From: Fulvitalea axinellae
GTDB taxonomy: Bacteria > Bacteroidota > Bacteroidia > Cytophagales > Cyclobacteriaceae
Assembly: GCF_036492835.1 (NCBI RefSeq)
Contig: NZ_AP025314.1
Span: 1,178,001-1,242,000, forward strand
Reading direction: 5' to 3'
Length of the DNA stretch: 64,000 nt
A model generated the notes under the pieces. The model did not search any database. It saw only the letters and a program-made list of their open reading frames with translations, and had not been told where the DNA came from. The translations under genes and the position numbers were made by a program. Every line of letters begins with the position of its first letter. Position 1 is the stretch's first letter. Shown piece after piece: positions 28,603 to 37,750 of the stretch.

Positions 28603-28876
28603 TAGTTCAACTTTAAAAAAATTATGGCAAATCATTTCGTATGAAAGTAAATAAAATCCTCCCTCAAGTATCTGATACGTGGGGGCGATTTTAACTAATA
28701 ACAACCTTTAATGCTTCATTATATAGAAAATAATTTAAATACAAATCGTCAAAAAATCACCTGACAATATCCATTAAACAATGAACACAAACAAACTTGT
28801 GTGTTCATATAGTCACTAGAGGTGATGTAATGAATAATATGCGAATTATCCATTATACGAACCTTCTCTTAAATGA

Positions 28877-31198
28877 TTACACATCAAAAGTTTCTAATTG
28901 GGTTCTATATTTCGATTTAAGAGTATTCAATGGCTCAAGCATACCACATTTTGTATAGATTTCCCGAAGTGCTTTTACGGAATAATGATTTTCTGGATTA
29001 GACCTAACGCATTCTTGCAACAATCTCACAGACTTAGGAATATCTTTTTCTACATAATACGCAAATTCTCCTTTCATAACAGCTATTATTCCCTTAGCGC
29101 GAAAATCATAACTCCTTTCCATGTTTTTAAAAAGGTCATTAATTTTTAGCTTATCCTCTCTTGACAGATACTGTTTTCTTGTTAGACATATAAAGTATGC
29201 CTGAATATGAAATGCATTAAGCTTTTGATTTTCGTAGTTTTCCTTTGCCAACTTAAGTGCGCCTTGGTAATCCTCTTTCATTAACTTAACATTAACAAGC
29301 TCTCTTTTTGCTCGCTGGAAATTTGGATTCTTTTGTAATGCTTTTTCTAGGTAATATTGTGAATCGCCTAGTCGTTTTATAAACCTATAATAAAAGCCAT
29401 GCAAATAGTAAAAATCAGCTCCGCTAATGTTCTGTATCTCGATTTCAAATCTGTCATCTTTTTCTCTTGCCAAGGATAAACATAACCAATATTGGAATTC
29501 ACGAATTAGGTCATTATCAAGACGGCGTTTCTTATCTAAAACTTTATCAATAAGTTTAATGACATTCCTATATTTCCCATTATAATAATGTTCAACGACC
29601 GTTTTTAATATAAAAGATGGGATATAATATTTCTCGGGAAGATTATGCCCCTCTAATATCGCTCCTTTGACATTTAACAATAATTGAGAAATGTCATCGT
29701 ATTCTTCACGGTGTGAGCTTTGGGTTACAAACTTCTTAATGAATGACCTAATTTTATCTCGGAATTCTGGTTTCAGTTTTGCTTTTGAACGTTTTAAATA
29801 ATCTGCTATAGGATAATGAACTTTTATATACTCTTTATTTGCGCCAACTAAATCAAATACTCCTGCAATATAAAAATCTTCTAAGGTGTTGTTAACTTTA
29901 TCCTCATCCTCTATAATAGAATATAAAATTTCGTAACTAACAAATTCAAAGTTTGAGAGAAGGACCAAAAAGTCAAATTCAAAGTTCCCCTTTTTCCTTA
30001 TAGACTCAATCAAATAAAAAACTTGTGTTTCACCAAAATCAATAATGTCCTGCTTATTTTTTTTTGCCTCTATTATTCCATAATCGTGAATAAATTCAAC
30101 TGCATAATGTGTTTGAGCGGGAACACCATTTAGTATACTTAACACTTCCTGGGCATCCTTTTCAAGTAAATCATGCCCCAATAAGGTTAAATATTTCACG
30201 AAAAGTTTTTCAGTATCTTTATCGGAGAGAGTATTCAAGTGAAAATTAATAACACTCTTTTGTTTTCGTAAAAAATTAGTCGATGGTCTGAACCTAGAAA
30301 CTATGTTAAGTGTCAGTAGGTTTTTAAACTGAGAATCTTCAATTAACTTCAAATACCAATTCGCAACTTTCTTTGATGGCTTAATAACACATCCAAAATC
30401 TATAATAAAAATAAACTCATTGGAGCTTTTAACTTTTACCAATAAACTTTTAGCTTCCTCTATCTTTTCCTCAAATGACAAAGATTGGAGCTGTTCTAAA
30501 GATTCACTTGAAGTCCTGTCCTCAAAATCTTGAACCTTTATAATAAAGTCTTCTATTGAATCTTTCGTATCAAGAGTTATATATATCGGTTCATAAAATT
30601 CCTGAATTTTTTTAACCCATTTTAAAGCATTTTTGAGAAACGTTCGCCTGCCAATCCCAACCATTCCTGATACAATAATTGAATGTGGCTTAAAATCACC
30701 TATGCTATAAATTTTAGACTCCAGTTGATCTAACATTTCATTACGACCAACAAATAAGGATTCTTTTGCCTTAAAACTTGGATTATGTTCTAATGAAAGT
30801 TCTCGAAGTCGTTGCTTAATTTTTTTTGTAATGAGAAAATGATCGGTTATGGCTTTAAGCAAATACTTTTTTAACCAACTAGGAATTCTTTTATCATCGC
30901 CTACATTCAGTGATCTATCAATTAAGATTGGATATATGGATTTTTGATACCCATTGTCTAAAATGTTTTTTGCTTCTGATATTTCTTGTTGCACCCATTC
31001 CGAGTTTAATGAATCATCTGAGATAAATAGTACAAATAGCTCTGTACTTTTAAGCCCCTTTAATATTTCACCAAGTATTGGCATTCCCGATTCAAACTCA
31101 AATTCATCAAAAACACATTGGCCTTTCCCTAAATTGTTTGCAATATTTCTGACCAAGTTTTTTTGTTTACTGCTATGTGATAAAAATGCTCTACTCAT
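28877..31198 (-). CDS. TIR-STAND NTPase-TPR protein, probable antiviral sensor-effector
   Basis: 773-residue multidomain protein. The N-terminal TIR domain (about 1-130: MSRAFLSHSSKQ, FISDDSLNSEWVQQE) would be an NAD-cleaving or signalling effector; the Glu in the last motif is the expected catalytic residue. The STAND-type NTPase follows (about 150-400) with Walker A GMVGIGRRT and Walker B-like FIFIIDFG. The C-terminal half is helical with TPR-like repeats, the likely sensing part. This TIR-NTPase-repeat layout is known from bacterial NLR-like abortive defence proteins; the trigger is unknown. A strong Shine-Dalgarno fixes ATG 31198. Confidence 0.85.
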   Translation of the reverse strand: MSRAFLSHSSKQKNLVRNIANNLGKGQCVFDEFEFESGMPILGEILKGLKSTELFVLFISDDSLNSEWVQQEISEAKNILDNGYQKSIYPILIDRSLNVGDDKRIPSWLKKYLLKAITDHFLITKKIKQRLRELSLEHNPSFKAKESLFVGRNEMLDQLESKIYSIGDFKPHSIIVSGMVGIGRRTFLKNALKWVKKIQEFYEPIYITLDTKDSIEDFIIKVQDFEDRTSSESLEQLQSLSFEEKIEEAKSLLVKVKSSNEFIFIIDFGCVIKPSKKVANWYLKLIEDSQFKNLLTLNIVSRFRPSTNFLRKQKSVINFHLNTLSDKDTEKLFVKYLTLLGHDLLEKDAQEVLSILNGVPAQTHYAVEFIHDYGIIEAKKNKQDIIDFGETQVFYLIESIRKKGNFEFDFLVLLSNFEFVSYEILYSIIEDEDKVNNTLEDFYIAGVFDLVGANKEYIKVHYPIADYLKRSKAKLKPEFRDKIRSFIKKFVTQSSHREEYDDISQLLLNVKGAILEGHNLPEKYYIPSFILKTVVEHYYNGKYRNVIKLIDKVLDKKRRLDNDLIREFQYWLCLSLAREKDDRFEIEIQNISGADFYYLHGFYYRFIKRLGDSQYYLEKALQKNPNFQRAKRELVNVKLMKEDYQGALKLAKENYENQKLNAFHIQAYFICLTRKQYLSREDKLKINDLFKNMERSYDFRAKGIIAVMKGEFAYYVEKDIPKSVRLLQECVRSNPENHYSVKALREIYTKCGMLEPLNTLKSKYRTQLETFDV

Positions 31199-31206
31199 AT
31201 TATTAT

Positions 31207-31212
31207 ACCTCC
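31207..31212 (-). promoter_or_regulatory. Shine-Dalgarno of the TIR gene
   Basis: Reading leftwards, GGAGGT stands 8 bases before the ATG at 31198. Such a perfect SD is unusual in Bacteroidota, which rarely rely on one, and hints that the gene came from another host group. Confidence 0.7.
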
Positions 31213-31347
31213 AGTTATAAAAATACCTCACAGAAACAAGGATACAACCAAAATTCTTATTTCTTTATAAGTAATCTTTCTTTCTTATTTTTTTCAATAA
31301 AATTGAAAAAAATAAATATAAACTCAAACAACTCTTAATTCGGTAGT

Positions 31348-32167
31348 GGTAGTGTCCTAAAAGTAAGGACGCCTATTTTGCTAAGATTTCATTATTGTAC
31401 ATTGCAATGACAAACCTGATTGAATCATAGTGATTGGCCCAACTTTTAGAAAGAGATAAGGATTTCCGGACCAATCTGGAGCAACGTTGCCTCAAGGTGT
31501 TGTTGAACCGTTCGATCGCCATGGTTTTTCCTTTCCCTTCCTGTGAAAGCTGTCCCTTCTCGAATGCTGTTCCGTATGCGAGAAGGCCATCCGTGAATAT
31601 CAGCGACTTACCCCGTAGCCTTTTGTCAATGCTCAAGTATAGCCCTTTAGCCCCTTGGGAATCTCTGGCTCCGATATGAAACCCAACGATCAGTTTCGTT
31701 TTCCTTTCGATCGCTACCCACACCCATTCGGGGCAGTCTTTTGCTCCCACAAAGCTCCATAACTCATCGCCTTCCAGACAGAGACAGCTGATCTCACCAT
31801 CTAAAAGACCCTCACTAACAGGCAGATGCTCAGGTAATGATTTCCATATGCGGGATGCGTGGTAACATACCCGCCCAAGGCTTCCCGTTAAGACCCAGCC
31901 AATGGCCCGCAGTGAAAGACGTTCTCCAAGTAGCCTAAAAAGAGTTTCCATTCGAAATGATTTCTTTGCTTCCTCTTTTGGGGTGCGGTCAACGAATTGA
32001 CGATTGCAGTTCTTGCACTTGTGGTTCTGTTTCCCATAATGAGATTTACCATTCTTTACGGTATTTCCGCTACCACAGTGGGGGCATTCTTTCGAGTTTG
32101 GCATACTCCACAAATATCCTAACTGACTATCTGGCAACAAAGCCATCCTTACTTTTAGGACACTACC
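31348..32167 (-). mobile_element. IS1-family insertion sequence, complete
   Basis: 820-bp element bounded by 22-bp perfect inverted repeats (31348-31369 and 32146-32167) beginning GGTAGTGTCCTAAAAGTAAG. One transposase gene fills it. I see no 8-9 bp target duplication; only AGT occurs on both flanks. It sits just past the end of the HD-HSP90 gene, next to a hairpin that may be that gene's recombination site. Confidence 0.9.
31373..32104 (-). CDS. IS1-family transposase
   Basis: 243-residue single-frame transposase. A zinc-ribbon with CPHCGSGNTVKNGK and CKNCNRQF at the N-terminus is followed by a helix-turn-helix and the catalytic domain with LEGDELWSFVGAK and a C-terminal AIERFNNTLRQRC. The frame is uninterrupted, unlike classical IS1, which needs a frameshift. 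I use ATG 32104 because the in-frame ATG at 32146 lies inside the terminal inverted repeat. Confidence 0.92.
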   Translation of the reverse strand: MPNSKECPHCGSGNTVKNGKSHYGKQNHKCKNCNRQFVDRTPKEEAKKSFRMETLFRLLGERLSLRAIGWVLTGSLGRVCYHASRIWKSLPEHLPVSEGLLDGEISCLCLEGDELWSFVGAKDCPEWVWVAIERKTKLIVGFHIGARDSQGAKGLYLSIDKRLRGKSLIFTDGLLAYGTAFEKGQLSQEGKGKTMAIERFNNTLRQRCSRLVRKSLSLSKSWANHYDSIRFVIAMYNNEILAK

Positions 32168-32230
32168 AGTGTGTTGTGTTACGCCTGAAGTAGGCGTATT
32201 ACGTATGACACATTATTGGGTGTTCGTGCT

Positions 32231-34645
32231 TTATTTTATTTTCTCCAATGCTTTTAAAAATATTTCATTCTTATTGTTTTTCTTAAATATCTCCTTTAGA
32301 TTTTCCCAATAATCAGGTTCGACTAATTTTGATAAACTCAGACAAATTAAAGTGGCTAGTTTTTCTTCAAAATCCGCCCATTTTTCACTCATAATAATTT
32401 CTGTCCTTGGAGAGTTTAAATCTAAATCTCTTTGTCCACAAACATCCACTACAAGCAAAAGAGGAAACGGCCAAGAGATTTTCACTTGATTATTTTTCCG
32501 TCTCCATGATTGAGGAAACAATGAAGAAGGTATTTCAATTCCATGTAATGAAAGACGTGATTTTGATTTCGCAAATTCAGATGTAGAATCACCTTCATTT
32601 ATATCTCCATCATCATTTATGGTTATTGACTTAGACGATTCTGAAATTGAATTTTCAGAAATACGTATACTTCTTTCTAATGTATATGTTTCACCCTCAA
32701 TTTCGACATCCCTAGAGTTTAATTCAAGTCGTGAAACTGGCTTCCCATGACTTTCCAATATCGCAATTGTTGCAGAACCAAGAATTCCCTCCTTTTGATT
32801 ATCTAACTTAATATCGAACATTCTTATATTATCGTGCTCCCTCCATGAAAAATCTTTCATTGAGCTTGCAACTACTTCTTGAAAACTATTCTCATCTTTT
32901 GTTTTTTTTTGAGATTCTGTTAAAATATTTATTTTAAATGGTGGATTAGGAATTATTGTTTCGACTGATTTAATAAATTCATCTTCCTTTAACCTTTCCC
33001 AAGGGTTTTGGTCTCTTAGAAAGAGCTTAGTAGTTGTCCCTGGCATTTCCCTTTCTCCTTCTTTGATAAGAAAAATGCTTTCTTGTCCTTCGACCATCAC
33101 ATTTAATGGTTCACTTGATTTATGCGGCGCATAAACTCTTTTTGTATCTACCCATAAGGTGTCTGCAACCATGAAACAAGATAGAATTCCGATACCAAAT
33201 CTTGATGTTGGTGAGAAATCAGCATTTGATTCTGATTTTAAACTGTAAAAATCTGCTGATTTGTAGAATGAAGAACCAATTTTTGAATAATAGTTATCTA
33301 TTATATATTGGTCCATACCTGTTCCATTATCACTAACCTCTAGAACAAAATCATCTTCATATTTATAATATTTTACAGATATTTCGGGAATATAAGGATT
33401 ACCCCACTTTTGCTCTTGAGCCTGACGCAATAAGCAAGCATCTATTGAATTTTGAAGTAGTTCTCTCAATGCAACCTCTGAACTTCCATAAAGCTTTGTC
33501 CCCATTAACAAATCAATTACTTGCTTTTTGCTTAAATTGAATTTGGTATCACGATAGATATAAATGGGTTTATTTTTGATATTGCGTTTCGTCTGTATTT
33601 TCTCTCTATTAACTTTATATGGGAATTTAACTTTTACCTCTCTGGCTTTACTTAAATTAAACTCGTTTAATGATGCAATTATGTTGTTGCAAATACTTAA
33701 CTCTTTATCAATAAAATTGCAGAATTCATGGATTGAAGCTTCAATTGCTGGATGTGAACATTTTGCACCAAATTGAATCATATCAGGGTTAATTTCCCAT
33801 GCTTCAATCGCTCTGTGTTTATTCCATTCTGATAGAGAAACAGGGTGCCTTACGTACAAATGTGAAAACAAAACGGGTGGAGTTCTTTTGCCATCAAAAT
33901 CTAGCACGTCTGCTAATCGAAGTATTAATCCAATTAATGGTAAACAAGCAACGATTCCTGAGCCACAAAGAAAATTTTTATCTAATTCCAACAAGCTTAA
34001 CGCTTCTTCGTTATGGCTAAAACATATTTGTGCAAATTCAACAGTTAAATCTACATCTCTAAATAATATTTTACCTTCCCAATCTTTTTCGATTATCTCG
34101 CGAGCTCTTTCGGCATGGGTGATTCTAATAAATTCAGTTATCAAATATCCTTTAAGAGTGTCTGCTTTTGAATGTTTGTCTTGAAAAATATAATCTGAAA
34201 TCTTTTTTTTATCATCTGGACGTGATGAATAAAAGCGTTTAAATTTTTCACTTGTGTTCTTTTCTTCTTCAGATTCAAATTCAGGTTTGTAGTCAAAAAC
34301 CTTTTTCCATGCAAGAACATCCTTTTCTTCTGGTGCCATCCCAATATCATGCATCATTGCACTCAAGACAAGTAGTTGTAATTCTGGAATAGATAGTTTT
34401 TGGACATTCTCAGATGTCAATATTCTTTCCATAAGGTTTAATACTCTAAACAAATGCTCACCATCGTGTAGAGTAAATTCTCCCATATGCTTTATGATTG
34501 TTTTGGCTCGACTGTAAGAATAAAGGACAACACTATCAACTAGAGCAATTACTTCTGAATCCTTTTCTTTGCATTTCTCTTTTAGTGTCTTGTAAATGAA
34601 ACTTTTATTCAATCTTTCAATTACTTCTTCTTTATAATCGTCCAT
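32231..34645 (-). CDS. HD-domain and HSP90-like ATPase protein, predicted conflict-system protein
   Basis: 804 residues. The N-terminal HD-type domain (about 1-330) has HDGEHLFRVLNL and AMMHDIGMAPEE. The HSP90/GHKL ATPase domain (about 370-560) has the N box ELLQNSIDACL, G1 EVSDNGTGMD and G2 SRFGIGILS. The layout matches the HD-CE/HSP90 pairing described in bacterial conflict systems, where an HSP90-like ATPase is thought to gate an effector; activity here is inferred. It begins 57 bp after a GTT junction (34702) that ends a direct repeat. Confidence 0.82.
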   Translation of the reverse strand: MDDYKEEVIERLNKSFIYKTLKEKCKEKDSEVIALVDSVVLYSYSRAKTIIKHMGEFTLHDGEHLFRVLNLMERILTSENVQKLSIPELQLLVLSAMMHDIGMAPEEKDVLAWKKVFDYKPEFESEEEKNTSEKFKRFYSSRPDDKKKISDYIFQDKHSKADTLKGYLITEFIRITHAERAREIIEKDWEGKILFRDVDLTVEFAQICFSHNEEALSLLELDKNFLCGSGIVACLPLIGLILRLADVLDFDGKRTPPVLFSHLYVRHPVSLSEWNKHRAIEAWEINPDMIQFGAKCSHPAIEASIHEFCNFIDKELSICNNIIASLNEFNLSKAREVKVKFPYKVNREKIQTKRNIKNKPIYIYRDTKFNLSKKQVIDLLMGTKLYGSSEVALRELLQNSIDACLLRQAQEQKWGNPYIPEISVKYYKYEDDFVLEVSDNGTGMDQYIIDNYYSKIGSSFYKSADFYSLKSESNADFSPTSRFGIGILSCFMVADTLWVDTKRVYAPHKSSEPLNVMVEGQESIFLIKEGEREMPGTTTKLFLRDQNPWERLKEDEFIKSVETIIPNPPFKINILTESQKKTKDENSFQEVVASSMKDFSWREHDNIRMFDIKLDNQKEGILGSATIAILESHGKPVSRLELNSRDVEIEGETYTLERSIRISENSISESSKSITINDDGDINEGDSTSEFAKSKSRLSLHGIEIPSSLFPQSWRRKNNQVKISWPFPLLLVVDVCGQRDLDLNSPRTEIIMSEKWADFEEKLATLICLSLSKLVEPDYWENLKEIFKKNNKNEIFLKALEKIK

Positions 34646-34698
34646 AATGATTCTTCTCTAGTTTGTCAAAAGTGTTCTAAGTCTCCTTGTATGACCCC

Positions 34699-35092
34699 CA
34701 ACATGGAATAACAAGAATTCCCGTTATCTCCCATTTACAAAACATTTCCCTTTCTCAAAAACAGTAAAAAATTAATATCTAAAAAATACAATATCAATTT
34801 TATTTCATCTAAATGTGACTCAATAAAGTCAAACATGACTAAAGTCATATGCATATTAATGCTATAGGCTTTTCATAAAAAAAGTTCCTGTTACTTCCCT
34901 ATACGGGAAATAACAGGAACCGAACAATTAACCTCATTTATGGAACCGTTTCCTCTTAATCTTCAGCGTCCACTATATTCCCCTTGAATACCGAATTAAC
35001 CAAATCAGATTCTGAAGCGTAGCGAGCGATTCTTTTCGAACGTAGCCATGCCACCCTCATGCACATACGCCACTGTCGAGGCATCAAAATCC
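34699..35092. repeat. Direct repeat copy 1, decayed copy of the ATPase gene 3' end and trailer
   Basis: About 394 bp clearly similar to 37751-38149. Both copies start at CAACATG(A/G)AATAACA and share the hairpin region AAGTTCCTGT...ACAGGAAC and the last codons of the ATPase. On the leftward strand the copy ends in GTTGGGG (34702-34696), exactly where the HD-HSP90 unit starts. Confidence 0.9.
34956..35092 (-). pseudogene. Truncated 3' remnant of the RecA-fold ATPase gene
   Basis: Encodes a decayed version of the last ~45 residues of the intact gene at 38017-38841, including the same VDAED stop end, with an extra few bases near 35027 that shift the frame. It shows that a second element of the same kind once stood here. 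Confidence 0.8.
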
Positions 35093-35280
35093 TCTACAAT
35101 AGATCTAGCTGTCTCTTTATCTGCCCCCTGAAAAGGTATAAAGCCGGTGTATACGATCAAGGAAGAAACATAAAGATCTTTTCCCTAAAAGTCGGAAATA
35201 TAGAGGGCTTGTTCACTATACCTATAGTGTTCATTTTTATTGAACAAGGTGAGTATAATGAACAACATCAAAAGTTAAGA

Positions 35281-35366
35281 GAAAGTATACGCCGTATAAG
35301 AGAGCCGTACGTACAGTGGTGTGAGAGGCGCACTGAGGGCTTATGGCTCATGGCCGTCTACTCGGT
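35281..35366 (+). other. Possible group II intron 3'-end fragment
   Basis: GAGAGCCGTACGTAC, then GTGGTGTGAGAGGCGC and CTACTCGGTTA, recall the domain V/VI end of bacterial group II introns, but the domain V hairpin is shortened and no reverse transcriptase gene is present. It lies head-on to the Mrr gene, in the place where that gene's recombination site would be expected. The rest of 35093-35280 is uninformative. Confidence 0.4.
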
Positions 35367-35382
35367 TAGCTGCTACCTTTTA

Positions 35383-36495
35383 TCAATCTTCTTTCTCTAT
35401 AGTCGTAATATAATCACTAATTTCAATTTCTTCTCTTACGTCTTCTGAATTGTCAACGTATTTACTTTTCACTTCCGTTTCATATTTAGGATTTACCTCA
35501 AATTCTGCAACACCTTCCAAATCAAAATCTCGTGCTAATAATTGCCATCCAATTTTAATCGATTTTGAATCATATTTAGGTATGCAATAACACTCAAAAA
35601 CCTTACTATCCTTTTGTATCAAAGGAGAATTATCTAGAGGTCTAAATAGAATTTGCTTTTCATCTTCGTATGCCCAAGTTGTTCGATATTTAGCAAGTTC
35701 TTTATACATAAGAATGTCATTAGTGAAATCATCGTCAACCTTTGCCACAGTATCTTCATCAAAACTCAACCAAAATTTCCAATCCTCTAAAACCTTATTA
35801 CCCGAGTTGAAAATAGCAACGCTCAATTTGCACCAACCATGATTTTTCTTTTGCGGTCCAAACATTCCTCTATTTACAGAAAACAGTTGTGCTTGAACAG
35901 CACTAAAAATGTTATTCGACAATTCAGGTTCAAGTCTTTTGATATAATTCGTTGTTGTTTTCAAAAATTTTGGAATCAATACATTGTTATCGTTTTCTGT
36001 TTGGAATGAAACTTCAGTATCAAATTGCTCTTTAAATTGTAAATTGTTTACATACCAATTGAATGTATCTCTGTGCTCCTCGATTAAATCTGCAATATCC
36101 TCCCAAGAATAGAGTATAATTTCAAAATCTCCTTTTTTAGTACTTTCGATGTCCTTTAATCGAACATATTTTTCAATCTCAACATCTTTAGGTGCTGTTG
36201 TCGCAAAAGCATAAACTTTCAATTTTGGTTCAAATGTCAGAGCTTTTTCAATTTCCTCATTTATTTCCTTTTTTGTCAGTTTACTATTTATATAATTATC
36301 TTTCCCTTTACATTGAATGGCCCAATAGTCTTCTTCTCCCTTTGGTTTTCCGTAAACATCTACACCTGCTTGTGGCTGTCCAAGTCTACCATTTTTTTTA
36401 ATTGTATAAGGACATCCCCATACTTCACCAAAAAGCTTTTTACATAAGCTTTCAAAGTCTTGCCAATTTTCAGGAGGTCGTATTGATTTTTTCAT
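35383..36495 (-). CDS. Mrr-like restriction endonuclease-fold protein
   Basis: 370 residues. The N-terminal domain (about 1-160) has a PD-(D/E)xK-type nuclease core: GVD (Asp46) and YWAIQCKGK (Gln61, Lys63), a pattern typical of Mrr/type IV enzymes that cut modified DNA. The C-terminal part (about 165-370) is beta-rich and might recognise the target or a partner. The ATG at 36495 lies 31 bases after a cassette junction (GTTAACC). No methylase is adjacent, as expected for a modification-dependent nuclease. Confidence 0.8.
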   Translation of the reverse strand: MKKSIRPPENWQDFESLCKKLFGEVWGCPYTIKKNGRLGQPQAGVDVYGKPKGEEDYWAIQCKGKDNYINSKLTKKEINEEIEKALTFEPKLKVYAFATTAPKDVEIEKYVRLKDIESTKKGDFEIILYSWEDIADLIEEHRDTFNWYVNNLQFKEQFDTEVSFQTENDNNVLIPKFLKTTTNYIKRLEPELSNNIFSAVQAQLFSVNRGMFGPQKKNHGWCKLSVAIFNSGNKVLEDWKFWLSFDEDTVAKVDDDFTNDILMYKELAKYRTTWAYEDEKQILFRPLDNSPLIQKDSKVFECYCIPKYDSKSIKIGWQLLARDFDLEGVAEFEVNPKYETEVKSKYVDNSEDVREEIEISDYITTIEKED

Positions 36496-36519
36496 TTGCA
36501 GTATGTTCTTTTAGGTTGT

Positions 36520-36571
36520 GGTTAACGTTTTGGCTAAGCTGCATTTTAATGCAGTTTAGGTTTTGTTGTAC
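36520..36571 (-). repeat. attC-like site A (cassette 2/3 boundary)
   Basis: 52-bp imperfect inverted repeat. Reading leftwards: GTACAAC, spacer AAAACC, TAAACTGCA, loop TTAAAA, TGCAGCTTA, spacer GCCAAAAC, GTTAACC. The outer GTACAAC is the exact complement of GTTGTAC, the start of the cassette that this site ends. This is the relation expected of an integron cassette. Confidence 0.65.
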
Positions 36572-36579
36572 ACCGGCTT

Positions 36580-37208
36580 TTATTCAAAATTCCAATTAAT
36601 TAGTGGGAGTTTTCTTTTCTGATTTACATTCCAAAGCCCTAATTGTAACCCTTTGAATTTTTTTGAATTATTCAAAATTCCTATTTGTACTCCAATTCCA
36701 TCATGAGCAAAATTAAAGGCCGAAATTTGTACTCCATTCATGTAGTAAGAACTATTTGCAATAGTAGCTAATTGAAGTCCATTTTGTTTATCAATTATAT
36801 TCCAACCACCTGCTAGAGAGAAACCGTTTCCCAATTTCCCATATTGCCCAACTATACCAATCGTTAATCCATTATAATTACAATCACACCAAGAACCTGT
36901 TGAGATATTTAAACCATTCATTACTTCACTGTAACTATAGTTATTTAATTCAAAGGGAGAAGTTGCATTAGGAAATCCATTACCCATGAATGATAGAAAT
37001 CCTATTCCTGGTATTTCTAAACGAAGCCCATTTGTTTTTACATTTCTATGATCTGCCATCGTAGATAAAAATCCAAATGACATTCCATTTATTAATTTAT
37101 TTGAATCGTGAAAAGTTCCTACTATACTTTTTTTGTAAAAAAACTGTCCTGCCCATATGCACTTTGTATTGTCAGAAGTAAAATTAAATTAGATAGTATC
37201 TTTTTCAT
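36580..37208 (-). pseudogene. Secreted LA_2272-type repeat protein, frameshifted
   Basis: The start at 37208 gives a signal peptide (MKKILSNLILLLTIQSAYGQ), but the frame breaks in a run of seven T (RNA sense, plus 37134-37141 region); one more T would restore DSFFYKKSIVGTF. The rest has repeats of the type NGLxIG and NGVQIS, and ends KRKLPLINWNFE, as in LA_2272-like surface repeat proteins of Bacteroidota and Leptospira. Function unknown. It is the only gene of cassette 2 (37220-36526) and starts 12 bases after its junction. Confidence 0.72.
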
Positions 37209-37214
37209 AATGGA

Positions 37215-37266
37215 GTACAACGGTTTGGCTAAACTGCGTTTTAATGCAGTTTAGGTTTTGTTGTGG
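37215..37266 (-). repeat. attC-like site B (cassette 1/2 boundary)
   Basis: 52-bp sister of site A. Reading leftwards: CCACAAC, AAAACC, TAAACTGCA, TTAAAA, CGCAGTTTA, GCCAAACC, GTTGTAC. The outer CCACAAC is the exact complement of GTTGTGG at 37754-37748, where the same cassette begins. Site length and box order equal those of site A. Confidence 0.65.
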
Positions 37267-37274
37267 TGTCGTTT

Positions 37275-37736
37275 TTATCTTTTTAATTTATTCACTATTT
37301 CGATAAATTCATCATAGGACTTCGCTGGTGGATTTTCATAGTGAATGTATCCATTTTCCGTTTTAAAATATTTTTTCATTTCGATTAAGCATTCATCCTC
37401 ATTTTCGGTGTTCAAGTTTCCACTCATATCAGCGTTTCTTGATATTCCGAGAATCATGTTTCCATCTTTTGTATAGAAGATCATTCCTTGTTTGTTGAGA
37501 TTCTCTTTGTCTTTATTTCTCCAATAAATACTTTGAGCATATTGCGGATTGGATTCAAGGAAAGTCATTAAATCCTCAGCATTATCAAATTCATGAATTG
37601 GATCATCTAAATACTGAGGAATGAGATACTCATCGGCACTTTCTTCTCTTATCGGAAGGAAATGGTTCAAAAAATCAACTCCTAGTTTTTTTGACCTTGA
37701 CTTTTGGATTACATATACGTCTGCTAAATATCCCAT
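37275..37736 (-). CDS. Hypothetical cassette protein, 153 aa
   Basis: Acidic soluble protein of unknown family (MGYLADVYVIQKSRSKK; C-terminus FIEIVNKLKR). Mixed alpha/beta with aromatic and acidic residues, somewhat like small immunity proteins, but no motif supports that. It is the single gene of cassette 1 (37753-37221) and starts 17 bases after the GTTGTGG junction. Confidence 0.75.
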   Translation of the reverse strand: MGYLADVYVIQKSRSKKLGVDFLNHFLPIREESADEYLIPQYLDDPIHEFDNAEDLMTFLESNPQYAQSIYWRNKDKENLNKQGMIFYTKDGNMILGISRNADMSGNLNTENEDECLIEMKKYFKTENGYIHYENPPAKSYDEFIEIVNKLKR

Positions 37737-37750
37737 TCTTTAATGCTCCA

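Noticed and set aside
32168..32230. Further attC-like site after the HD-HSP90 gene
   Set aside because: A hairpin TACGCCT/AGGCGTA exists and ACCCAAT partly matches the expected box, but the outer boxes are imperfect and the IS1 element interrupts the area.
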